DNA of 7,473 nt from an uncultured Clostridia bacterium (GTDB lineage Bacteria > Bacillota > Clostridia > Peptostreptococcales > Acidaminobacteraceae), in contig CALFKA010000056.1 in the NCBI GenBank assembly GCA_937880545.1, forward strand, positions 1 through 7,473. Direction: 5' to 3'. The notes below the pieces were generated by a model. The model saw only the letters and a program-made list of their open reading frames with translations. It was not told where the DNA came from and searched no databases. This document shows, one piece after another, positions 1 through 6,134 of this stretch. How positions within the stretch are numbered: the first letter of the stretch is position 1; each line of letters starts with the position of its first letter. The position numbers and the translations under genes are program-made.

Positions 1-773
1 CGGGACTCGGAACCTCTGAAGGTTCTCTTAACAGTGCTCATCGCATCTGTTCACTCTTAGGTCTTGAGTTACGGGAGATTTCTATTCATGAGTCTGTCAT
101 GCAACATTTTCTTGATATAGGGCATGATCCCGAGGACCATTCCGTTGTCTTTGAAAACGCACAAGCCCGAGAGCGCACACAGATTTTGATGGATCTTGCC
201 AATAAAGAAGGGGGGCTTGTCGTCGGCACGGGCGACCTCAGCGAGATCGCTCTGGGTTGGTCTACTTTTAATGGCGATCACATGAGTATGTATGCCGTTA
301 ATGCCTCTGTCCCTAAGACTTTGCTGCGCGCGATTCTGCGCTGGTATGCCAAGATGCAGTCAGAGGAATTAAGAGAAGCTCTCCTGGGCGTATTGGACCG
401 ACCGGTGAGCCCGGAACTACTTCCACTAGATAAGGGCAGGATCGTTCAAAAGACAGAGGATGTGATTGGTGACTATGATCTCAATGACTTCTTCCTTCAG
501 GAGATCGTGGAATATGGGTTTTCTCCGAAGAAGATCCTTATGCATGCGCAGCTTGCTTTTGAAGATCGCTACAATCGCTCCCAATTGATTCGAGCGCTTC
601 GCAACTTCTATCGCCGCTTTATCTCACAGCAGTTTAAGCGAAATGCTGCTCCGGATGGTGTCAAGGTCCTTCCACTGTCCCTTTCTTCAAGAGGCGAATT
701 CCGGATGCCTTCTGATGTCAGCAGCGGGATGTTTTTACGAGAACTGGATCAACTCGAAGAGGAGATGTCATGA
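1..773 (+). CDS. nadE: Glutamine-dependent NAD+ synthase, C-terminal part (5' end outside window)
   Basis: Makes NAD+ in the cytoplasm by ATP-dependent amidation of deamido-NAD+, the last step of NAD biosynthesis. The reading frame is open from base 3, giving about 256 residues of the synthetase domain; there is no start in the window and an ATG at 99 is internal. Visible family motifs are ENAQARERTQ, then GTGDLSEIALGW followed by NGDHMSMY (deamido-NAD and ATP site region), RPVSPELLP, the DLNDFFL segment, and the terminal SLSSRGEFRMPSD signature typical of the long, glutaminase-fused NadE. The ATP-binding SGG loop and the expected N-terminal nitrilase-like glutaminase domain would lie upstream of the window, so the glutamine-dependent form is inferred from the C-terminal signature. 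The stop codon overlaps the next gene's ATG (ATGA), indicating co-transcription and probably translational coupling. Family identification is firm. Confidence 0.95.
   Translation, partial: GLGTSEGSLNSAHRICSLLGLELREISIHESVMQHFLDIGHDPEDHSVVFENAQARERTQILMDLANKEGGLVVGTGDLSEIALGWSTFNGDHMSMYAVNASVPKTLLRAILRWYAKMQSEELREALLGVLDRPVSPELLPLDKGRIVQKTEDVIGDYDLNDFFLQEIVEYGFSPKKILMHAQLAFEDRYNRSQLIRALRNFYRRFISQQFKRNAAPDGVKVLPLSLSSRGEFRMPSDVSSGMFLRELDQLEEEMS
759..764 (+). promoter_or_regulatory. Ribosome binding site of the MBL hydrolase, inside nadE
   Basis: GAGGAG lies within the last codons of nadE, five bases before ATG 770. Aligned on the AGGAG core (760-764) it has the same register to the start codon as the other sites in this window. 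It supports the ATGA overlap start. Confidence 0.7.
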
Positions 774-1426
774 AGATTACTTTTATTCATCATAGCTGTT
801 ATGTTATAGAAGATGAAGATACACAGATCATCTTTGACTATACGCAGGGAGCCCTCCCTCCGAAAAACGATAAGGGGAGAGTCTTTGTTGTAACGCATTC
901 ACATCAAGATCACTTCAGCCGAAGAATCTTTCGTCTCGATGGGGATCTTTACCTGCTCAGCTCTGAAATCTCAGCGCCTGCAGATTTGCCTGTACTGCAT
1001 CTGTCCCCATTTGAAGAAGTGACACTACAGGATCTTCATATTAAAACCTCGGGAAGCACCGATCAGGGCCTGTCTATTCAGCTGACACTTGGGGGCAAAA
1101 ACATCCTCCACGCCGGAGATCTCAGCATCTGGCACTGGCCGGAGGATTCACAGGAAGAGCGACGGCAGATGGAAGCCGACTTCGATCGTTACCTGAAAGT
1201 ATTTGAAGGCGACAACCTCTTCGCACTTTTCTTTAACGTAGACTATCGCCTTGGGGAAGAATATATCCATGGCCCTAGAGCCGCTATCGAACGCCTCTCT
1301 CCCGCTCACTTCTTCCCGATGCACTTTACGGAGCATCCGGATATCTTACCGGTATTTAAAGAAGAGATGAAGGACTGTTCGAGTCACATTCATCTCCTAA
1401 AAGAAAACGAGTCGATTACACTTTGA
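770..1426 (+). CDS. MBL-fold metallo-hydrolase, UlaG-like, substrate unknown
   Basis: A 218-residue cytoplasmic protein of the metallo-beta-lactamase fold, with no signal peptide. The metal-binding motif THSHQDH gives H43, H45, D47 and H48. HAGD supplies the bridging aspartate D117, and FPMHF supplies the late histidine H185. An early IFDY (D24) is typical of UlaG-like members. Between the first motif and HAGD, where many MBL enzymes carry another metal histidine, this protein has the segment TSGSTDQG without histidine, so its metal site may differ. Start: ATG at 770 overlaps the nadE stop and is preceded by GAGGAG at 759-764. The gene is complete and ends in a hairpin terminator. Related proteins are common in clostridia, usually annotated only as hydrolases. 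Coupling to nadE hints at a nucleotide or phosphoester substrate, but this is speculation. Confidence 0.88.
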   Translation: MKITFIHHSCYVIEDEDTQIIFDYTQGALPPKNDKGRVFVVTHSHQDHFSRRIFRLDGDLYLLSSEISAPADLPVLHLSPFEEVTLQDLHIKTSGSTDQGLSIQLTLGGKNILHAGDLSIWHWPEDSQEERRQMEADFDRYLKVFEGDNLFALFFNVDYRLGEEYIHGPRAAIERLSPAHFFPMHFTEHPDILPVFKEEMKDCSSHIHLLKENESITL

Positions 1427-1461
1427 TCAAGAGGCCTCCCGGCCTCTTGATTACTTTATTT
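1426..1461. terminator. Hairpin terminator between convergent genes
   Basis: A perfect 11-bp inverted repeat (ATCAAGAGGCC at 1426-1436 with its complement at 1441-1451) and a 4-base loop, followed on the + strand by the T-rich tail TTACTTTATTT. It begins on the last base of the hydrolase stop codon and ends on the first base of the opposing dehydratase stop codon, so the whole 24-base gap is hairpin. On the + strand it is a good intrinsic terminator. On the minus strand the stem is the same, with a GGGA (GNRA-type) loop, but the tail is CAAAGTG without a T-run, so termination of the dehydratase transcript is less certain. Confidence 0.85.
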
Positions 1462-2398
1462 CTCCCACATATTCTCTGAGCATTTCCTCACTGATGTTTC
1501 CGCCCGAAATCACAAGCACCGTCTTCTTGTTTGAAAACTCCTCCTGTAGAAGGGCTCCCAGCACGACTGCCGAGGAAGCTTCACAATGCACGCCTTCCTC
1601 GTTGACCAGCATCTTCAACGCGCGTAGAATATTGTCTTCTGTGACATCGACGATTCTATCTACATAATTTCGCACACCGATGATCGTGTTAGAGCCTGGC
1701 ATATTTGAAAGAATTGCATCGGCAATTGAAGGCATTTCAGGCGTGGGTTCCAGGACTTCTTTGGGGAGGTTATAGGTAAACTTCGGGACAGCGAGCGTTT
1801 CGGCCCCCACGACTTCTATCTCCGGTCGGAAGGTCTTGATGGCAGAAGCGATGCCGGTGATCAGTCCCCCACCTCCCATAGGCACGACAACACGCTCCAC
1901 ATCCGGGCACTGGTTCATTATTTCAAGGCCTATCGACGACTGACCGGCGATAACTTTTAGATCGTTGAAGGGGTGGACGAATACCAATCCTTCTTCTTCT
2001 GCTATTTCTTGTCCCATTTGAAGACGTTGTTGAGGTTCGCTGAAGAGAATTCTCGCCTGTACATCTTTCAGTGCCTGGATCTTAATTGGAGGAGCTGTAT
2101 CGGGCAATACGACGGTCGCCGGGATGCCTCGCTCCCTAGCAGCGGTACTCATGGCTTTCCCGTGATTGCCGCTAGAAGCGGTGATCACCCCACGCTTAAG
2201 TTCGTCTTCCGGCATGCTCAGCAGGAAGTTCATTACACCACGATACTTAAACGCACCTGTCTTCTGTTTGGTCTCATCCTTCAGAAAAACCGGATAGCCA
2301 AGTTTGTCACTTATCACCGTCGCTTCTCTCAGAGGAGTTGTAATAATATACTCATCGATGCGCTCTTTTACAGCAAGAAAGTCTTCTTTTGTAAACAT
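1451..2398 (-). CDS. PLP-dependent threonine/serine dehydratase (IlvA/TdcB catalytic domain type)
   Basis: Predicted to deaminate threonine to 2-oxobutyrate and ammonia, or serine to pyruvate, in the cytoplasm. This is a fold-type II PLP enzyme of 315 residues. Visible motifs: the PLP Schiff-base lysine K51 in TGAFKYRG, the substrate loop SSGNHG (75-80), the glycine-rich phosphate-binding loop MGGGG (174-178), the EASSA segment (273-277) and ISGGN (297-301) near the pyridine nitrogen. There is no C-terminal ACT domain, so allosteric isoleucine control as in biosynthetic IlvA is not expected; in architecture it resembles E. coli TdcB. Serine racemase and related dehydratases share the same motifs and cannot be excluded, so no gene symbol is given. 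The ATG at 2398 is preceded by AGGAGG. The gene lies directly behind the hppA terminator; expression is probably by read-through or from an unseen promoter within hppA. Confidence 0.9.
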   Translation of the reverse strand: MFTKEDFLAVKERIDEYIITTPLREATVISDKLGYPVFLKDETKQKTGAFKYRGVMNFLLSMPEDELKRGVITASSGNHGKAMSTAARERGIPATVVLPDTAPPIKIQALKDVQARILFSEPQQRLQMGQEIAEEEGLVFVHPFNDLKVIAGQSSIGLEIMNQCPDVERVVVPMGGGGLITGIASAIKTFRPEIEVVGAETLAVPKFTYNLPKEVLEPTPEMPSIADAILSNMPGSNTIIGVRNYVDRIVDVTEDNILRALKMLVNEEGVHCEASSAVVLGALLQEEFSNKKTVLVISGGNISEEMLREYVGEIK

Positions 2399-2402
2399 CC
2401 GT

Positions 2403-2408
2403 CCTCCT
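2403..2408 (-). promoter_or_regulatory. Ribosome binding site of the dehydratase gene, abutting the hppA terminator
   Basis: AGGAGG with four bases (ACGG) to the ATG. Only one base separates it from the T7 run of the upstream terminator. The terminator's 3' arm contains CTCCT, which is complementary to AGGAG of this site. Confidence 0.75.
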
Positions 2409-2409
2409 G

Positions 2410-2435
2410 AAAAAAAGAGGAGCCCGGAGGCTCCT
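2410..2435 (-). terminator. Rho-independent terminator after hppA
   Basis: On the minus strand AGGAGCC (2435-2429) pairs with GGCTCCT (2424-2418) around the loop TCCG. This makes a 7-bp GC-rich stem closed by a UNCG-class tetraloop, followed after one C by seven T (2416-2410). It starts 8 bases after the hppA stop and is the strongest terminator-like signal in the window. Confidence 0.88.
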
Positions 2436-2443
2436 TCTCTTCT

Positions 2444-4414
2444 TTAAAACAGTGTGGCAAAGACCAGAGAGACAATCGTCATCAGTTTGATGAGGATATT
2501 CAGCGAAGGTCCGGAGGTGTCTTTGAAGGGGTCACCTACTGTGTCGCCGACGACGGCCGCTTTATGGGCAGTCGAGCCCTTTCCGCCATAGTTGCCTTCT
2601 TCAATATATTTCTTTGCGTTGTCCCAGGCTCCTCCGGCATTCGCCATGAAGATGGCCATCAGGACACCGGTTACCAGAGCACCCGCCAGCATTCCACCGA
2701 GAGCGTCCGTTCCCAGAACCAGACCGACCAAAATGGGTACGACGACCGCCATGACACCGGGGATGATCATTTCATGAAGTGCAGCGCCTGTCGAAATATC
2801 GACGCAGCGAGCATATTCAGGAATACCTGATCCATCCATGATGCCGGGAATCTCACGGAACTGACGTCGGACTTCTTCGATCATGGCGTTGGCTGCACGT
2901 GAGACGGACTGCATGGTAAGAGCGGTGAACACGAAAGGCAGGACCCCACCGATAAATAATCCGACGACGACTTTCGGTGACAGGATATCAATACTCTGCA
3001 GGTTGACTGTCTGTGAATAGGAGACGAACAGACCTAAAGCCGTCAGTGCGGCAGAACCGATGGCAAAGCCTTTGCCGATCGCTGCGGTGGTGTTACCCAC
3101 GGCATCGAGTTTGTCGGTGATGGCGCGAACGCTGCTGGGCAGTTCACTCATCTCGGCGATACCGCCGGCGTTATCTGCGATCGGTCCATAGGCATCGACC
3201 GCTATGGTGATACCGGCTGTTGAAAGCATGCCAAGAGCGGCCAGTGCAATACCATAGAGATTAAAGAAGTAGTAGCTCAGCAGAATGGCGATGCAGATGA
3301 ACACGATAGGAAGAGCCGTCGAGAGCATGCCGACACTCAGTCCGCTGATGATGGTCGTAGCAGAACCTGTCTGCGATTGACGTGCGATTTCTTTTACGTG
3401 CTTGTAGTCACCGGATGTGTAGTATTCTGTTACGACACCTATGAGGGTGCCGCAGATGAGACCGGCGATGACAGCAAAACCGGCATTCAGATTGCCGAAA
3501 TAATAATGACTTAAATAGAGAGAGGCGCCGAGGACAAGGACGGCGCTCGCATAGGTGGCCGTTTTTAACGCACTGTGAGGATTGGATTTTTCAGACCCTC
3601 GGACAAAGAAGGTGGCGATGATGGCGGCAAAAATACCGACAGATGCCAATACCATCGGAAACTCCACGCCGGCAGAACCATGGGCAACGAGACCCAACGT
3701 CAGGCAAGCGACAATACTACCTACATAGGATTCGAAAAGGTCCGCGCCCATGCCGGCAACGTCACCTACGTTGTCACCTACGTTGTCTGCGATAACAGCC
3801 GGGTTTCTCGGGTCATCTTCCGGGATGCCCGCTTCTACCTTTCCGACAAGGTCCGCTCCGACGTCAGCAGCTTTTGTGTAAATCCCTCCACCGACTCGGG
3901 CAAACAGAGCGATCGATGAAGCTCCCAGGCTATACCCTGTGACAATGGCGATCGGATCTTCAAAGACTAAAAAGAGAATGCCTATACCCAGGTAGCCAAA
4001 TCCGACGACGCACAGACCCATGACAGCTCCACCGCTGAAAGCGACACTAAGAGCACTGTTCATCCCACCGGTCATGGCAGAAGAAGCCGTGCGCACATTT
4101 GCTCGGGTGGAGATCAACATGCCGATCAATCCGGTCGTCGCTGAAAGCACGGTACCCAACAAAAAGGCAAGGGCTGAGTTCCAGCTTATCCCAAAGCCCA
4201 CCGCCAGAAAGAGAACGGCAGAAAAAATGGCAACATATGTGTACTCTCGGCGAAGGAAAGCAATCGCTCCTTCATGAATGTACCCTGCAATTTCTCTCAT
4301 CCTCTCCGTCCCGGGATCTACGGAGTTTATTTTGGAGGCGATGAGATAGAAGACAAACAAGATTGCGATACCGCCTGTTATCACCGGTAACAGGCTAAGC
4401 AGTGATGAAAACAC
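2444..4414 (-). CDS. hppA: Membrane ion-translocating pyrophosphatase, K+-dependent class
   Basis: An integral membrane pump that hydrolyses cytoplasmic pyrophosphate and exports Na+ and/or H+. It has 656 residues, near the short end for the family, with many hydrophobic spans throughout; the family has about 16. Catalytic motifs are all present: DVGADLVGKVE (184-194), DNVGDNVGD (210-218), DAYGPIADNAGG (407-418) and GDTVGDPFKDTSG (623-635). In the GNTTAAIGKG segment, A444 and G447 occupy the positions held by Lys and Thr in potassium-independent enzymes, so this should be K+-stimulated. E228 in ADLFESY sits at the position of the ion-gate glutamate of Thermotoga-type Na+ pumps; this is compatible with Na+ transport but does not exclude H+ or dual transport. 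The start is GTG, chosen because AGGAGG lies four bases upstream and the next Met is at residue 39. Nine bases after secG, it is clearly in the same operon. Confidence 0.96.
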   Translation of the reverse strand: MFSSLLSLLPVITGGIAILFVFYLIASKINSVDPGTERMREIAGYIHEGAIAFLRREYTYVAIFSAVLFLAVGFGISWNSALAFLLGTVLSATTGLIGMLISTRANVRTASSAMTGGMNSALSVAFSGGAVMGLCVVGFGYLGIGILFLVFEDPIAIVTGYSLGASSIALFARVGGGIYTKAADVGADLVGKVEAGIPEDDPRNPAVIADNVGDNVGDVAGMGADLFESYVGSIVACLTLGLVAHGSAGVEFPMVLASVGIFAAIIATFFVRGSEKSNPHSALKTATYASAVLVLGASLYLSHYYFGNLNAGFAVIAGLICGTLIGVVTEYYTSGDYKHVKEIARQSQTGSATTIISGLSVGMLSTALPIVFICIAILLSYYFFNLYGIALAALGMLSTAGITIAVDAYGPIADNAGGIAEMSELPSSVRAITDKLDAVGNTTAAIGKGFAIGSAALTALGLFVSYSQTVNLQSIDILSPKVVVGLFIGGVLPFVFTALTMQSVSRAANAMIEEVRRQFREIPGIMDGSGIPEYARCVDISTGAALHEMIIPGVMAVVVPILVGLVLGTDALGGMLAGALVTGVLMAIFMANAGGAWDNAKKYIEEGNYGGKGSTAHKAAVVGDTVGDPFKDTSGPSLNILIKLMTIVSLVFATLF

Positions 4415-4418
4415 AGAC

Positions 4419-4426
4419 CCTCCTTA
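4419..4426 (-). promoter_or_regulatory. Ribosome binding site of hppA fused to the secG stop codon
   Basis: On the minus strand TAAGGAGG carries the secG stop TAA and, overlapping it, AAGGAGG. Four bases (GTCT) then lead to GTG at 4414. This decides the non-ATG start of hppA and suggests translational coupling to secG. Confidence 0.8.
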
Positions 4427-4672
4427 AATAAAGCGGTGTATGATCAATAGAGCGACAGCGAACACCATAAACGTGACGGCTGATATTTTTGTCAGCTTTT
4501 CAAAAAAAGCATCCATACTTCGGCCTTTTTGTTTGCCGAACAATTGCTCTGCCCCGCCGCCGATGGAGCCGCTCAGTCCGGCACTTTTGCCGGATTGCAT
4601 CAGGACACTGACGATCAGGACAATACAGGCGATGACAAACAAAGCCATCATAATCCAATACAAAACCTGCAT
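4424..4672 (-). CDS. secG: Protein translocase subunit SecG
   Basis: The small SecG subunit of the SecYEG channel, which assists SecA-driven protein export. It has 82 residues, about the usual bacterial length, with two membrane spans (about residues 3-24 and 62-79). They flank the diagnostic cytoplasmic loop QSGKSAGLSG (26-35), which continues with the glycine-rich GGG and EQLFG. The start is taken at ATG 4672 because AGGAGG sits four bases upstream. An in-frame ATG at 4714 would add 14 charged, non-family residues, lacks a ribosome site, and would place the start upstream of the predicted -10 box. Its stop codon overlaps the ribosome site of hppA. In many Firmicutes secG follows eno and precedes rnr and smpB; here hppA follows instead. 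Confidence 0.94.
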   Translation of the reverse strand: MQVLYWIMMALFVIACIVLIVSVLMQSGKSAGLSGSIGGGAEQLFGKQKGRSMDAFFEKLTKISAVTFMVFAVALLIIHRFI

Positions 4673-4676
4673 GATT

Positions 4677-4682
4677 CCTCCT
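4677..4682 (-). promoter_or_regulatory. Ribosome binding site deciding the secG start
   Basis: AGGAGG is followed by AATC and then ATG 4672. It selects the 82-residue SecG over the 96-residue extension. Confidence 0.8.
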
Positions 4683-4698
4683 CTCTTATAACGTTTCC

Positions 4699-4727
4699 AT
4701 GTTACCCGATTCATCCCTATTTGTAAA
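4699..4727 (-). promoter_or_regulatory. Probable sigma-A promoter of secG-hppA
   Basis: On the minus strand a -35 box TTTACA (4727-4722) matches 5 of 6 consensus bases. A spacer of exactly 17 bases follows, then a -10 box TAACAT (4704-4699) matching 4 of 6. Transcription would begin near 4692, giving a leader of about 20 bases that ends in the secG ribosome site. The position, in the only sizeable intergenic gap of the cluster, supports it. No experiment is implied. Confidence 0.6.
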
Positions 4728-4743
4728 GGAAAAAGCGCGTTTT

Positions 4744-4791
4744 TCGATGGTTTGTCGAATCACATCTCGAATGGAATCATTTTTATCTCGA
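4744..4791. repeat. Four phased TCGA motifs upstream of the secG promoter
   Basis: TCGA occurs at 4744, 4755, 4767 and 4788, with start-to-start steps of 11, 12 and 21 bases, close to one or two helical turns. Two copies extend to TCGAAT (4755 and 4767). The cluster begins 17 bases upstream of the -35 box. It could be an operator or a coincidence in 167 bases of non-coding DNA. Nothing else gene-like was seen in this gap apart from the promoter and the eno hairpin. Confidence 0.25.
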
Positions 4792-4809
4792 CTCAACATG
4801 TCCCACGTG

Positions 4810-4834
4810 AAAGGACCGGCTATTCCAGCCGGCC
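4810..4834 (-). terminator. Terminator-like hairpin after eno
   Basis: On the minus strand GGCCGGCT (4834-4827) pairs with AGCCGGTC (4821-4814) around the loop GGAAT. The stem is 8 bp including one G-T pair and starts 5 bases after the eno stop. The following tail is only CTTT, so termination may be incomplete and some transcripts could continue into secG. Confidence 0.6.
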
Positions 4835-4839
4835 ACTTG

Positions 4840-6123
4840 TTATTTTTTCAGGTTGTAAAATGCATCCATTCCCGCATATTCCGATGTGTCTTCCAGGTAA
4901 TCTTCGATTCGAAGGAGCTGGTTGTATTTCTCTACCCGGTCGGTTCTGGCAGGCGCACCCGTTTTAATCTGTCCGGCATTCGTGGCGACGGATAGATCAG
5001 CAATCGTCGCATCGCTTGTTTCCCCTGAACGGTGGCTGATGACTGCGGTAAAACCGGCGCGTTTTGCCATTTCGATAGCGTCAAGGGTTTCTGTCAGTGT
5101 GCCAATCTGATTGAGTTTGATTAAAATGGAATTGGCCGCCTTAGTCTCAATGCCCTTTGCGAGTCGCTCTGTGTTTGTCACAAACAGGTCATCTCCCACA
5201 ATCTGAATCTTTTTGCCGAGTTTTTCTACCATCAGATGCCAGCCATCCCAATCATCCTCATCGAGACCATCTTCGATCGAGACGATCGGATACTTGTCAA
5301 CGAGCATCGCGTAGTAATCGACCATCTCTTCACTCGTAAGTATACGGTCCTCGGAAGCCAGGTGGTACTTTCCCTCTTTATAGAGTTCGGAAGCGGCGAC
5401 ATCAAGAGCGAGGAGTATTTCTTTTCCTGGTGCATATCCTGCTTTTTCAACGGCTTCCACGATGACAGCGATCGCTTCTTCGTTGGATGTGAGATTTGGC
5501 GCAAAACCACCCTCGTCTCCCACTCCCGTTGACAGGCCTTTTTCTTTCAAGACACTCTTCAAGGAATGATAAATCTCCGCACCCATGCGCAGACCTTCTT
5601 TAAAGTTCTCTGCTCCCACAGGCATGACCATGAACTCTTGGATATCGACATTGTTGTCGGCGTGGCTTCCCCCATTTAGGATGTTCATCATCGGGACCGG
5701 AAGCGTCTTTGCATTCACTCCTCCGATATACTGAAACAGCGTCAGACCCAGAGACAGGGCAGCGGCTTTTGCCACAGCAAGAGAAACACCAAGAAGGGCG
5801 TTCGCTCCGAGATTTCCTTTGTTCGAAGTACCATCGAGTTCCAGCAGACGCTTATCAACACCCAGCTGATCATAGGCGCTGTAGCCGACGATCTCCTCGG
5901 CGATCACGCTGTTGACATTGTAGACCGCCTGCTGGACACCCTTTCCGAGGTATCGACCCTTATCCCCATCGCGCAGTTCTACCGCCTCAAAGGCTCCTGT
6001 AGAGGCGCCTGAAGGCACTTGAGCTACCCCCACCGTACCGTCTTCAAGAATCACTTCGACTTCAACGGTGGGATTTCCTCTTGAATCGAGGATCTCACGG
6101 GAATAGATATCAGTAATATTCAT
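4840..6123 (-). CDS. eno: Enolase (phosphopyruvate hydratase)
   Basis: Converts 2-phosphoglycerate to phosphoenolpyruvate with Mg2+ in glycolysis. It is cytoplasmic, though enolases are often also found on cell surfaces and in RNA degradosomes. At 427 residues it is complete and of normal length. Visible motifs: the mobile loop SGASTG (38-43), GGSHADN with H154, the catalytic E204 in GVGDEGGFAPN, the metal ligands D241, E284 (SIEDGL) and D311 (GDDLFVTN), the catalytic base K336 in LIKLNQIGT, the signature SHRSGETSD (363-371), and K387 in KTGAPARTDR. The C-terminal KYNQLLRIED resembles Firmicute enolases. The ATG at 6123 follows AGGAGG by four A bases. It starts 8 bases after gpmI, the usual order in the Firmicute glycolytic operon. 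Confidence 0.98.
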   Translation of the reverse strand: MNITDIYSREILDSRGNPTVEVEVILEDGTVGVAQVPSGASTGAFEAVELRDGDKGRYLGKGVQQAVYNVNSVIAEEIVGYSAYDQLGVDKRLLELDGTSNKGNLGANALLGVSLAVAKAAALSLGLTLFQYIGGVNAKTLPVPMMNILNGGSHADNNVDIQEFMVMPVGAENFKEGLRMGAEIYHSLKSVLKEKGLSTGVGDEGGFAPNLTSNEEAIAVIVEAVEKAGYAPGKEILLALDVAASELYKEGKYHLASEDRILTSEEMVDYYAMLVDKYPIVSIEDGLDEDDWDGWHLMVEKLGKKIQIVGDDLFVTNTERLAKGIETKAANSILIKLNQIGTLTETLDAIEMAKRAGFTAVISHRSGETSDATIADLSVATNAGQIKTGAPARTDRVEKYNQLLRIEDYLEDTSEYAGMDAFYNLKK

Positions 6124-6127
6124 TTTT

Positions 6128-6134
6128 CCTCCTA
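6128..6134 (-). promoter_or_regulatory. Ribosome binding site of eno fused to the gpmI stop codon
   Basis: On the minus strand TAGGAGG contains both the gpmI stop TAG and the AGGAGG site of eno, followed by AAAA and ATG. This arrangement favours re-initiation by ribosomes ending gpmI. Confidence 0.8.

Noticed and set aside
1973..2410. A 145-codon open frame on the + strand opposite the dehydratase gene
   Set aside because: Antisense to a firm PLP enzyme gene, with cysteine- and arginine-rich sequence of no recognisable family; it also runs through the hppA terminator.
2436..2500. Possible promoter for the dehydratase within the hppA 3' end
   Set aside because: The best pair found (TTGTCT and TTTTAA on the minus strand) has a 20-base spacer and poor matches, so it was not called.
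3758..3788. Short tandem repeat of about 12 bases (cctacgttgtca type)
   Set aside because: It encodes the conserved DNVGDNVGD catalytic motif of the pyrophosphatase, so the repeat is explained by protein function.
4673..4714. Extended 96-residue SecG start
   Set aside because: The extra residues are charged and not seen in SecG, there is no ribosome site, and the ATG would be upstream of the predicted -10 box. The ATG at 4672 has a perfect ribosome site.
4699..4995. Open frames of 71-98 codons on the + strand over the eno 3' end and the secG upstream gap
   Set aside because: They overlap eno antisense and the promoter region, lack ribosome sites, and resemble no protein family I know.
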